A DNA stretch of 36,722 nucleotides from positions 1-36,722 of the forward strand of contig VXME01000163.1 in assembly GCA_009861545.1 (NCBI GenBank). Direction: 5' to 3'. The translations under genes and the position numbers were made by a program. Each line of letters opens with the position of its first letter. Within the stretch, counting starts at the first letter, position 1. Below the pieces are notes generated by a model. It ran no database searches. It saw nothing but the letters and a program-made list of their open reading frames with translations, and was not told the DNA's origin. This DNA is from Acidobacteriota bacterium. Its GTDB lineage: Bacteria > Acidobacteriota > Vicinamibacteria > Vicinamibacterales > UBA8438. Positions 30,276-36,722 of this stretch are shown one piece after another.

Positions 30276-31142
30276 CTAGCGCGGCAGCGGATTTCGGCGA
30301 AGATCGCCGAACAGCAGCTCCTCGACGAACTCGACGCACTTGAAATCCATCAGCCGCGCGCCCGGCTCGATCCGCCGGTAGAGCGGCATGCGGATGGTCC
30401 AGGGCGCGGTGAAGACGTTGGGGTCTTCCATCGTCGCCTCGTACTGGATGTGGTTCGGGCCGATCAGCGTGTAGCGCTCGACGACGCGCAACTGGTTCGT
30501 ATGGTGGCTGCCCGCGCGGTCGAACCAGGTCTGATCGTTCTGGCCGGTCACCTCGACCACCAGCGTGTCGCCTTCCCAGCGGCCCACCGACTGGCCCATC
30601 CACGAGTCGGTCTCGGCCGGTCCGACGTCCTCCAGGTAGATGTCGCGCACGGCTCCGGCGAACTCGTAGGCGATGAACACGTTGTTCTCGTTCTGGAAGA
30701 TCTGGAACGGGAAGGGCATGTAGGTCGCGCGCGGGACGCCCGGCATGTAGCACTTGATCTCCGGGTCGCGGTCGACCCAGGCGGCCTGGTTCTCTTCCTT
30801 CAGGGCGCGGGCCTCGGGCGTGTACGGAATCCGACCGCCGCCCTCGATCACGCCCATGCTGCCCGGCACGGCGCCGACCGCGCCCAGCCGCAGGACCGGC
30901 ACGTCGGGAAGCAGGCTGCGGGGACCCTCCCGAAGCTGCATCGCCGGCCGCGCGATGTGCGGCTCCACGTCGTAGTGCGCTGCGTTCAGCGCCTGCCAGA
31001 TGCCGTTCAGGTCCGGGTTGCCGTTGGACAGCCGCGGCGGCTCGAAGTCCGCCGATTGCGCGGCGACCGGGCCCGCTGCCAGGATGCCGATCCCGGCGAG
31101 AACGGCCGCCGCGGTGAGTATCGTCTTCGTCGCCTTCAACAT
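30276..31142 (-). CDS. Divergent WEGDTLV-family secreted protein, copy 5 (YACHE motif lost)
   Basis: This 288-residue protein has a Sec signal (1-29, PVAAQ). GAGGAG lies 11 bases before the ATG at 31142. It keeps the family core: NPDLNGIWQALN near the mature N terminus, FQIFQNENNVFIAYEF, GRWEGDTLVVEVTGQND, LRVVERYTLIGPNHIQYEAT and FTAPWTIRMPLYRR. The DPPNGR motif is missing and the C terminus is DFKCVEFVEELLFGDLRR instead of the YACHEGNYS ending; one Cys and a Glu remain. This is a separate subfamily. If the Cys-His-Glu cluster is catalytic, this copy should have changed or lost activity. It is the upstream-most of three family genes in a row. Confidence 0.82.
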   Translation of the reverse strand: MLKATKTILTAAAVLAGIGILAAGPVAAQSADFEPPRLSNGNPDLNGIWQALNAAHYDVEPHIARPAMQLREGPRSLLPDVPVLRLGAVGAVPGSMGVIEGGGRIPYTPEARALKEENQAAWVDRDPEIKCYMPGVPRATYMPFPFQIFQNENNVFIAYEFAGAVRDIYLEDVGPAETDSWMGQSVGRWEGDTLVVEVTGQNDQTWFDRAGSHHTNQLRVVERYTLIGPNHIQYEATMEDPNVFTAPWTIRMPLYRRIEPGARLMDFKCVEFVEELLFGDLRRNPLPR

Positions 31143-31216
31143 CACGGTCTGTGCTCCTCCTCGATGCGGACGGCGGCGGGCGGCGCCGGCTTGGGCGGTC
31201 ACCCGGCCCTTGTGGC

Positions 31217-31222
31217 ATTGTA
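31217..31222 (-). promoter_or_regulatory. Possible -10 element (TACAAT) for the WEGDTLV-family operon
   Basis: TACAAT on the minus strand lies 75 bases before the ATG at 31142 and beyond the hairpin that follows the NHL gene, so it could start an operon of copies 5, 4 and 3 plus DUF6152. No -35 is recognised. Confidence 0.35.
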
Positions 31223-31335
31223 CCTGGCTCTCCCGGTCGCGGACCTGCGCCCGCGCGGCGTTCCCCCCGCGAATTCCCGGCCGGCCGGCTCGAATCATGC
31301 GGCCCGTGCGGCGCCGTCTGCGTTTCCGGTTGCCA

Positions 31336-31360
31336 CGGGGCGGGCTGCCGGCCCGCCCCG
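31336..31360 (-). terminator. Hairpin after the NHL-repeat gene
   Basis: Perfect 10-base GC-only arms (31336-31345 and 31351-31360) around a 5-base loop sit 12 bases beyond the NHL stop codon. This supports a transcription boundary between the NHL gene and the family genes downstream. Confidence 0.55.
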
Positions 31361-31371
31361 GCGGGCGCCGC

Positions 31372-32514
31372 TCACTGCTTCACGAAGCGCTGGACTCGCT
31401 TGCCTTCGAGCGTCTCTCCCACGTAGATGTTGCCGCCGGAATCGACGGCGAGACTGTGCGCCGCGGTGAAGCCGCCCGCCCGGTGTCCGCCGAAGCCGAA
31501 CGAATCGACGATGGACAGGTCCTCGCGCGAGATGATCCACACCTTCTGGTTCATCCCGTCGATGTTGTAGAGGTAGCGCTGCTCGGGGTCGGGCGAGAAG
31601 TCGATGTCGAACGCCGAGCCGAAATCGAGGGTCCGCGGGGCGATGAGCACCTCGTCGAGGAAGGTGCCGTCCCGCTGGAACACCTGGATGCGGTCGTTCA
31701 CGCGGTCGCAGACGTAGACCAGCCCGTCCGCCGACAGCGTGGCGCAGTGCACCGGCCGCCCGAACTGCTGCGAAAGCGGCGCGTCCGGATCGTAGGTGTA
31801 GGCGTCGTCGGTGGGGACGTTGCCATAGGCGCCCCAGTGCCGGCGGTACTCGCCGGTGTCGGCGTCGAAGACCGCGACCCGCCGGTTGCCGTAGCCGTCG
31901 GCGATGTAGACCTCGTTGGTCTCGGGGTCGACATCGATCTCGGCCGGCTGGCCGAAATTGGCGAGGTCGTTGCTGCCCTGGCCCTCGCCCTGCGCGCCGA
32001 TCTGCAGCAGGAAACGGCCGTGCCGGGTGAACTTGAGAATCTGGGAGTCGTTGCCGCCGCTGCCCCCCAGCCAGACGTTGTCCAGGTGGTCGATGAAGAT
32101 GCCGTGCTCCGACTGCGGCCACTCGTAGTCGTGGGACGGGCCGCCCCAGGCCTGGACGACGTCGCCGTCCTGGGTGAACTCGATGACCGGCGGGGCCGGG
32201 CGGCAGCACTCCGCGAGCGGCGGGTCGGCGTCGGCGCCCCGCTCCTGCTGGTTGAGGCTGCCGGGCCGGTGGACGATCCAGATGTGGTCGCGCGAATCTA
32301 CCGCCACGCCCACCACGTTGCCGAGCGTCCAGTTGTCCGGGAGCGGCTTGGGCCAGTACGGATCGAAGGCGAAGCCGGCGCCGCCCAGCATGCCGTCGCC
32401 GGACTGGGCGGCGACTCCGGTGGAGGAAGCGCCGCCCGGGGCCGCCGCCACCACGGCGAGCGCCGCGCCGAGCGCACCGAGCAGAAGTCCGTATCCGAGT
32501 CGTCGATAGGTCAT
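31372..32514 (-). CDS. Exported NHL-repeat beta-propeller protein
   Basis: This is a 380-residue protein with an export signal in the first 37 residues. The ATG at 32514 has GAGG eight bases upstream and is preferred over 32526. NHL-type blades follow: NVVGVAVDSRDHIWIVHRPG, SEHGIFIDHLDNVWLGGSGG, GQPAEIDVDPETNEVYIADG, ATLSADGLVYVCDRVNDRIQ and AAHSLAVDSGGNIYVGET. Relatives include peptidyl-alpha-hydroxyglycine lyase-like propellers, but no catalytic residues can be assigned from this alone. It is divergent from the dehydrogenase gene at 32731. It probably acts as a binding or lyase propeller in the periplasm. Confidence 0.87.
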   Translation of the reverse strand: MTYRRLGYGLLLGALGAALAVVAAAPGGASSTGVAAQSGDGMLGGAGFAFDPYWPKPLPDNWTLGNVVGVAVDSRDHIWIVHRPGSLNQQERGADADPPLAECCRPAPPVIEFTQDGDVVQAWGGPSHDYEWPQSEHGIFIDHLDNVWLGGSGGNDSQILKFTRHGRFLLQIGAQGEGQGSNDLANFGQPAEIDVDPETNEVYIADGYGNRRVAVFDADTGEYRRHWGAYGNVPTDDAYTYDPDAPLSQQFGRPVHCATLSADGLVYVCDRVNDRIQVFQRDGTFLDEVLIAPRTLDFGSAFDIDFSPDPEQRYLYNIDGMNQKVWIISREDLSIVDSFGFGGHRAGGFTAAHSLAVDSGGNIYVGETLEGKRVQRFVKQ

Positions 32515-32730
32515 GGTCTGCCTCATTGCTGTCGTCCGTCGAGGTGGGCGCGCGACGCCGCCGCCGCGTCCATCGGCGGCGCGTGACGTCGATGGCGAGT
32601 CGGTGTCCTGCCGCGCATTCGGTAGCCGTGTTGCCGAACTCACTCTAATACAGTCCGGCGCGCCGCGCCCCGATTTTGTACGCTGGCCACGTGGCGGCGG
32701 CCGGCGCCGTCCGGATCGGAGGAGTCGACC

Positions 32731-33603
32731 ATGCGAGTCGGATTCATCGGGCTGGGCGTGATGGGGCGCTCGATGGCCCTCAACCTGCTGCGGGGGCGCC
32801 ACGAGCTGACGGTCTATGCCCGGCGACCCGCGTCGCTCGCACCGCTGATCGAGCGCGGCGCCGCGACCGCCGAGACGCCGGCGGCGCTGGCCGCCGACTG
32901 CGACGCGGTCTTCACCATGCTGACCGGCACCCCGGACGTCGAGCAGGTCCTGCTGGGCGACGCCGGCGTCGTGCACGGGGCCCGGTCCGGCACGGTGGTC
33001 ATCGACACCAGCACCATCGATCCGACCGCGACCCGCGGGATCGCCGACCGGCTGGCGGAACGCGGCGTCGACATGCTCGACGCGCCGGTGTCGGGCGGCC
33101 CCCACGGCGCGCGCGACGCGACCCTTTCGATCATGGTCGGCGGAAAGGCGGACGTGCTCGACCGCGCCCGGCCGCTGTTCGACTGCATCGGCACCAAGGT
33201 GCTCCACATGGGGGATCACGGCGCCGGACAGGGGACGAAGGCGTGCCACCAGCTCCTGCTGCTGGTCACCGCGCAGGGGGTCGCCGAGGCGTTGGCGCTG
33301 GCCCGCCGCGCCGGCCTCGACGCGGGGAGGGTCCGGGAGGCGATGCTGCAGGGCATGGCGTCCAGCCGCGTGCTCGACTTCTTCGGCGACCGAATGGCGC
33401 GCCGCGACTTCGACGCCGGCATCGAGAGCCGGCTGTACCACAAGGATCTCGACATCGTGCTGAACCTGGCGCACGACCTGGGCGTCTCGCTGCCGGCCGG
33501 CGCCGTGACCATGCAGTTCATCAACGGGCTCCACGGGCGGGGCCGGGGACGCGACGACCTGTCGGCGCTGATCACGCTGGTGGAGGAACTCGGAGCGGAG
33601 TGA
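32731..33603 (+). CDS. NAD(P)-dependent beta-hydroxyacid dehydrogenase (3-hydroxyisobutyrate dehydrogenase family)
   Basis: This 290-residue cytoplasmic enzyme has no signal peptide. The Rossmann motif GLGVMG is at residues 7-12, the cofactor-specificity segment YARRP at 29-33 (two Arg favour NADP), the substrate motif DAPVSGG at 117-123, and the catalytic Lys at 170 in GAGQGTK. The position four residues after that Lys, usually Asn, is Gln174, and the preceding residue is His173. KDLDIVLNLAHDLG near 238-251 is typical of the C-terminal helical domain. GGAGG precedes the ATG. It could be a hydroxyisobutyrate, tartronate-semialdehyde or succinic-semialdehyde type reductase; the exact substrate is open. 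Confidence 0.9.
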   Translation: MRVGFIGLGVMGRSMALNLLRGRHELTVYARRPASLAPLIERGAATAETPAALAADCDAVFTMLTGTPDVEQVLLGDAGVVHGARSGTVVIDTSTIDPTATRGIADRLAERGVDMLDAPVSGGPHGARDATLSIMVGGKADVLDRARPLFDCIGTKVLHMGDHGAGQGTKACHQLLLLVTAQGVAEALALARRAGLDAGRVREAMLQGMASSRVLDFFGDRMARRDFDAGIESRLYHKDLDIVLNLAHDLGVSLPAGAVTMQFINGLHGRGRGRDDLSALITLVEELGAE

Positions 33604-33638
33604 GTCGAGGGTGCCGGGGTGCACGGTCGTGTGGGCGG

Positions 33639-33655
33639 AAGCATGTGTCATGCTT
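33639..33655. repeat. Inverted repeat in the gap before the second PQQ-like gene
   Basis: AAGCATG and CATGCTT are separated by three bases. It lies in the 206-base gap 33604-33809, which otherwise holds no gene I can support. The arms could be an operator or a leftover of lost DNA. Confidence 0.3.
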
Positions 33656-33809
33656 GTGCTCCTCGCGCATCCCGGTCGGCGCGTGGATATCGAGGAACTA
33701 CGACAAGCTCTCGAGGAACTCGGCGATGCAACAGATGCCACAGCCTTCACCTTCGGCCTCGCCCCTGCAGGGCGGGGTTGCCCGGTTCGGCCCTCGGGGA
33801 CCGGACCCC

Positions 33810-35171
33810 GTGGAAAGCACCTCGCACCCGGCGCGCCTCCAGCACGGCCGGCTCTTGATGCTGGCCGCGGCGCTCCTCTGCATCGCGGTGCCCGGCATCG
33901 TCGCGGCCGACGACTGGCCGGAGTACCGCGGCGCCGGGCGCCAGGGTGTCTGGACCGAGACCGGCATCCTCGAGGAGTTCCCTCCCGGCGGGTTGTCGTT
34001 CACTTGGCGTGTCCCCATCCATGACGGCTACGCGGGTCCGGCCGTGGCCGGCGGGCGGGTCTTCGTCATCGATGCGCGCTCCGCCGGCGGAGGCGGCATG
34101 CGGATGATCGAGCGGGTGCTCTGCCTCGACGAGGAGACCGGCGAGACGTTGTGGAGCCGCGAGTGGGAGGCCGACTACGCGGGGCTCCAACCGCTGTACG
34201 CCATCGGCCCGCGCGCCACGCCGACCGTGGACGGGGACCGCGTCTACGTGCAGGGAGCGATGGGCCGGCTGCTTGCGCTCGATGTCGCCACCGGCGCCAT
34301 CCTGTGGTCGAAGGACTATGTCGCCGACCTGGGAGCCGAGGTGCCGGCGTGGGGGATGGCCGGGGCGCCGCTCGGCGAGGGCGATCTGCTGATCTGCCTC
34401 GCCGGCGCGGAGCCGGACGGGAAGGTGATCGCGTTCGACAAGCACACCGGCGCGGAGGTGTGGCGCGCGCTCCCGTCCGACTGGGAGCCGGGCTACAACG
34501 CGCCTGTCGTCTTCGACGCCGGCGGCGTCCGGCAGCTCGTCGTCTGGCATCCGCGTGCGATCACGTCGCTCGACCCCCGGACCGGTGAGCGATACTGGGA
34601 GGTTCCGTTCGACGTCCGGCTCGGCGTGACCATCGCGTCGCCGGTGCGGGGCGGTCCCTACCTGCTGGTCTCGTCCTTCTTCAACGGGTCGCGTATGCTG
34701 CGTCTGAACCTCGACCGCCCGGACGCCTCGCTCGTCTGGCGCAGCGAGGACAGCAACGAGGTCGACACCGACAAGCTGCACTCGATGATCGGGACGCCGG
34801 TCATCGACGGCGACTACCTCTACGGGATCGACAGCTACGGCGAGCTTCGCTGCATCGACGTGCGGACCGGGGAGCGGCTGTGGGAGAGCCAGGCGCTGAC
34901 CGTCGAACGCGCGCGGCAGGCGACCGCCTTCTTCGTGCGCAACGGCGACCGCTACTTCATCAACAACGATCGCGGCGAGCTGATCATCGCGCGGTTCGCG
35001 CCGGACGGGCTCGAGGTCGTCAGCCGCACCCACCTGCTCGAGCCGACCTCGCCGGTCCCGCGGCGGCGCGAGCTCGGCGCGGTGCTCTGGTCGTACCCCG
35101 CGTACGCGAACCGGCACATCGTCGCGCGCAACGGACGGGAGATCGTCCGCGCCTCGCTCGCGGCCCGGTAG
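33810..35171 (+). CDS. PQQ-like beta-propeller protein, exported
   Basis: This protein has about 453 residues when started at the GTG at 33810. That start gives a basic N terminus before the hydrophobic stretch MLAAALLCIAVPGIVA; the ATG at 33858 would leave no positive N-region, and an ATG at 33726 is also in frame. The mature protein opens DDWPEYRGAGRQGVW, like the gene at 16062, and has propeller repeats (LDEETGETLW, LDVATGAILW, FDKHTGAEVW, LDPRTGERYW, IDVRTGERLW). The last third contains NDRGELIIARFAPDG, common in PQQ-binding-like repeat proteins. There are no haem or dehydrogenase signatures, so a binding role is likely. The start codon is the uncertain part. Confidence 0.85.
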   Translation: MESTSHPARLQHGRLLMLAAALLCIAVPGIVAADDWPEYRGAGRQGVWTETGILEEFPPGGLSFTWRVPIHDGYAGPAVAGGRVFVIDARSAGGGGMRMIERVLCLDEETGETLWSREWEADYAGLQPLYAIGPRATPTVDGDRVYVQGAMGRLLALDVATGAILWSKDYVADLGAEVPAWGMAGAPLGEGDLLICLAGAEPDGKVIAFDKHTGAEVWRALPSDWEPGYNAPVVFDAGGVRQLVVWHPRAITSLDPRTGERYWEVPFDVRLGVTIASPVRGGPYLLVSSFFNGSRMLRLNLDRPDASLVWRSEDSNEVDTDKLHSMIGTPVIDGDYLYGIDSYGELRCIDVRTGERLWESQALTVERARQATAFFVRNGDRYFINNDRGELIIARFAPDGLEVVSRTHLLEPTSPVPRRRELGAVLWSYPAYANRHIVARNGREIVRASLAAR

Positions 35172-35247
35172 CGGCGCCGGCGGAACTCCCCGGTCCGGCC
35201 GTAGCATGCAGCACGTGCCGGTGAACGCGCACTTGAGGAGGGATGAA

Positions 35248-36255
35248 ATGAAGAACTGGATGACCGGCGCGGTCGCAGTCGCAGCCTTGGCGCTGGTTCT
35301 CGCGGCGGCAGGACGGCCGACGGTAACGGCCCAGGAATCGTCCGCGCCGCCGCTCGTGAGCCAGGAGCAGTTCGATCGCTGGCTCACCGAGCTCTCCAAC
35401 TGGGGCCGCTGGGGCCCGGACGACGAGCTGGGCATGGCGAATCTGATCACGCCGGCCAAGCGCGCCGCCGCCGCGGCGCTGGTCAGTGAGGGGTTCACGG
35501 TGTCGCTGGCGTCGAACGCGCAGAACTACGTGAGCGCCGATGTGCCCTGCCCGGTCGAGTGGTCGATGTCGCGCGCCACCCGCACGGGCGCCAGCGATAC
35601 GATCGCCTACCCCTGCATCCACGGCCCCGGCACCACGCACCTCGACGCCTTCGCGCATGTCTTCTTCGACGGCAAGATGTGGAACGGGTACGACGTGGAC
35701 GGGCTGGTCACGATGGAGGAGGGCGCCAAGAAGAACTCCATCATGGTCGTGAAGGACGGCCTCGTCACGCGCGGCGTCCTCTACGACATCCCGCGGCTGA
35801 AGGGCGTGCCGTGGCTCGAGCCGGGCACGCGCATCACGGTAGAGGACCTGGAGGCGTGGGAGGAGATGGCCGGCGTGAGAGTCGGTCCCGGCGATGCATT
35901 CCTCATTCGCTGGGGGCGCTGGGCCCGTCAGGATGCGCTGGGGCCGTTCGACACCGGCCGCGAGGCGGCCGGCCTGGACAACAACGTGATCCCGTGGCTG
36001 AAGGAGCGGGACGTGGCCATCGCGGGCTGGGAGACGCCCGGTTACGCGCCGCAGCCGGAAGGGGACCTGCCGCGCACCGCGCTCCACAACTTCGCGCTGA
36101 CGATCCTGGGTATCCAGGTGCTCGACCGCGCGGATTTTCAGGCGCTGGCCAATGCCGCCGCCGAGCGCAACCGCTGGGAGTTCATGCTGACCATTGCGAC
36201 GCTGCGGATTCCGAACGGCACCGGCTCGCCGGTCAATCCGATCGCCTTGTTCTGA
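35248..36255 (+). CDS. Cyclase-family (kynurenine formamidase-like) hydrolase, exported
   Basis: This is a 335-residue metal-dependent hydrolase of the cyclase family. The ATG at 35248 follows AGGAGGG and gives a Sec signal (1-29, TVTAQ). The metal-binding motif is complete: HGPGTTHLDAFAH at 125-137, with His125, His131, Asp133 and His137. TRGVLYDIPRLKGV near 185, GDAFLIRWGRW and a C-terminal IATLRIPNGTGSPVNPIA are typical. Compared with the cyclase at 21494 it keeps the central His, so the two paralogues probably differ in metal coordination or substrate. It ends before a strong hairpin. Confidence 0.9.
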   Translation: MKNWMTGAVAVAALALVLAAAGRPTVTAQESSAPPLVSQEQFDRWLTELSNWGRWGPDDELGMANLITPAKRAAAAALVSEGFTVSLASNAQNYVSADVPCPVEWSMSRATRTGASDTIAYPCIHGPGTTHLDAFAHVFFDGKMWNGYDVDGLVTMEEGAKKNSIMVVKDGLVTRGVLYDIPRLKGVPWLEPGTRITVEDLEAWEEMAGVRVGPGDAFLIRWGRWARQDALGPFDTGREAAGLDNNVIPWLKERDVAIAGWETPGYAPQPEGDLPRTALHNFALTILGIQVLDRADFQALANAAAERNRWEFMLTIATLRIPNGTGSPVNPIALF

Positions 36256-36279
36256 TGCGCGCGGCGTGCTGAACGAGGA

Positions 36280-36315
36280 AAGGGCGGCTGATCGAGCCGT
36301 TGATCAGCCGCCCTT
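36280..36315. terminator. Bidirectional hairpin terminator between cyclase and DUF1552 genes
   Basis: Perfect 14-base arms (36280-36293 and 36302-36315) surround an 8-base loop, placed between the converging stops at 36255 and 36353. A-rich sequence precedes the left arm (GAGGAAA), so on the minus strand there is a short T-rich tail. This is the best terminator in the window. Confidence 0.7.
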
Positions 36316-36352
36316 CGATTGTACGCCCCGGCGCCCTTCGCGGGACGCCGGA

Positions 36353-36722
36353 TCAGTTCGTGGCGGTCGCCACCCCCGACAACTCCTCGAGCTGCTCGCC
36401 GGTGCTGTCGCCGAACTTCTCCGTCGGCACGCCCAGCGAGTTCAGCAGCGTCAACTGCAGGTTGGTCAGCCGCTGGGTCCGGTCCGGGTACTTTACGTGG
36501 CGCCCGCCCTGGATCTGGCCCGCGCCGCCGCCGGCCAGCAGGATCGGCAGGTTGCGGATGTCGTGCCGATTGCCCTCGCTGATGGCGCTGCCGTAGAGGA
36601 TGACCACGTTGTCGAGCAGCGAGCCGTCGCCGTCCGGCGTCTCGGCGAGCCGGTCGAGGTAGTAGGCGAACAGCGACGTGTGGTACGCGTTGATCTTCCG
36701 CAGGGCGGCGATCTTCGTCTCG
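36353..36722 (-). CDS. DUF1552 domain protein, C-terminal part (5' end outside window)
   Basis: The minus-strand frame is open from the right edge of the window to the stop at 36353 and gives the last 122 or so residues of a DUF1552 protein. Typical segments are KIAALRKINAYHTSLFAYYL, DGDGSLLDNVVILYGS, HDIRNLPILLAGG and GGRHVKYPDRTQRLTNLQLT. It is a third DUF1552 gene in 36 kb. Its N terminus, Tat signal and any DUF1592 partner must lie beyond the window. The last 20 residues (LGVPTEKFGDSTGEQLEEL) match the ends of the other two. Confidence 0.9.
   Translation of the reverse strand, partial: ETKIAALRKINAYHTSLFAYYLDRLAETPDGDGSLLDNVVILYGSAISEGNRHDIRNLPILLAGGGAGQIQGGRHVKYPDRTQRLTNLQLTLLNSLGVPTEKFGDSTGEQLEELSGVATATN

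Noticed and set aside
1-36722. CRISPR arrays, tRNA genes, rRNA and intact insertion sequences
   Set aside because: No regularly spaced repeats, cloverleaf sequences, rRNA stretches or transposase frames with terminal inverted repeats were seen on reading either strand.

Overview
The window looks like chromosomal DNA of a GC-rich acidobacterium, most likely of the Vicinamibacteria type. This is inferred from the gene content (DUF1592/DUF1588 and DUF1552 pairs, DUF6152, PQQ-like propellers, secreted ankyrin proteins); no rRNA or other marker gene is present to prove it. Almost every protein carries a Sec, Tat or lipoprotein export signal, so the region is mainly a periplasmic or surface programme interrupted by toxin-antitoxin (TA) modules. 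No tRNA, rRNA, CRISPR array or intact insertion sequence was seen, and no gap without a gene or gene remnant exceeds about 300 bases.

Layout. 1-1323: 3' part of a single-chain histidine kinase/response regulator. 1413-6994 (minus strand): a DUF1592-type cytochrome protein and a Tat-exported DUF1552 protein, held apart by about 2 kb of accessory DNA (brnTA, an orphan ParD-like antitoxin with a decayed toxin, and a low-GC FRG-domain gene). 7065-7906: vapC with an unusual fused Phd-VapB antitoxin. 8199-11956: an intact, translationally coupled DUF1592/DUF1552 pair, followed by a secreted ankyrin protein. 13688-17297 (minus): a tandem lipocalin-like lipoprotein, then a PQQ-like propeller/cupin/cytochrome c operon. 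17442-18016: mazEF. 18116-20290: a haem-motif propeller protein.

20433-31142 is the most unusual part. It holds five copies of one secreted family of unknown function, recognised by a WEGDTLV motif and, in four copies, a C-terminal YACHE motif. They are interspersed with a cyclase-family hydrolase, a PQQ-dependent dehydrogenase, a carboxymuconolactone-decarboxylase-like protein and a DUF6152 protein. An NHL propeller, a 3-hydroxyisobutyrate-dehydrogenase-like enzyme, another PQQ-like propeller, a second cyclase and the 3' end of a third DUF1552 gene complete the window.

Working picture (inference). Exported dehydrogenases, cyclases and cytochromes would oxidise or hydrolyse small organic substrates outside the cytoplasm, with DUF1592/DUF1552 pairs and the repeated WEGDTLV family as partners of unknown role. 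Several gaps hold 3' ends of decayed genes (katG, a PepSY-associated membrane protein, a ParE-like toxin, a DUF1552 fragment), which shows repeated insertion and deletion between otherwise stable operons.
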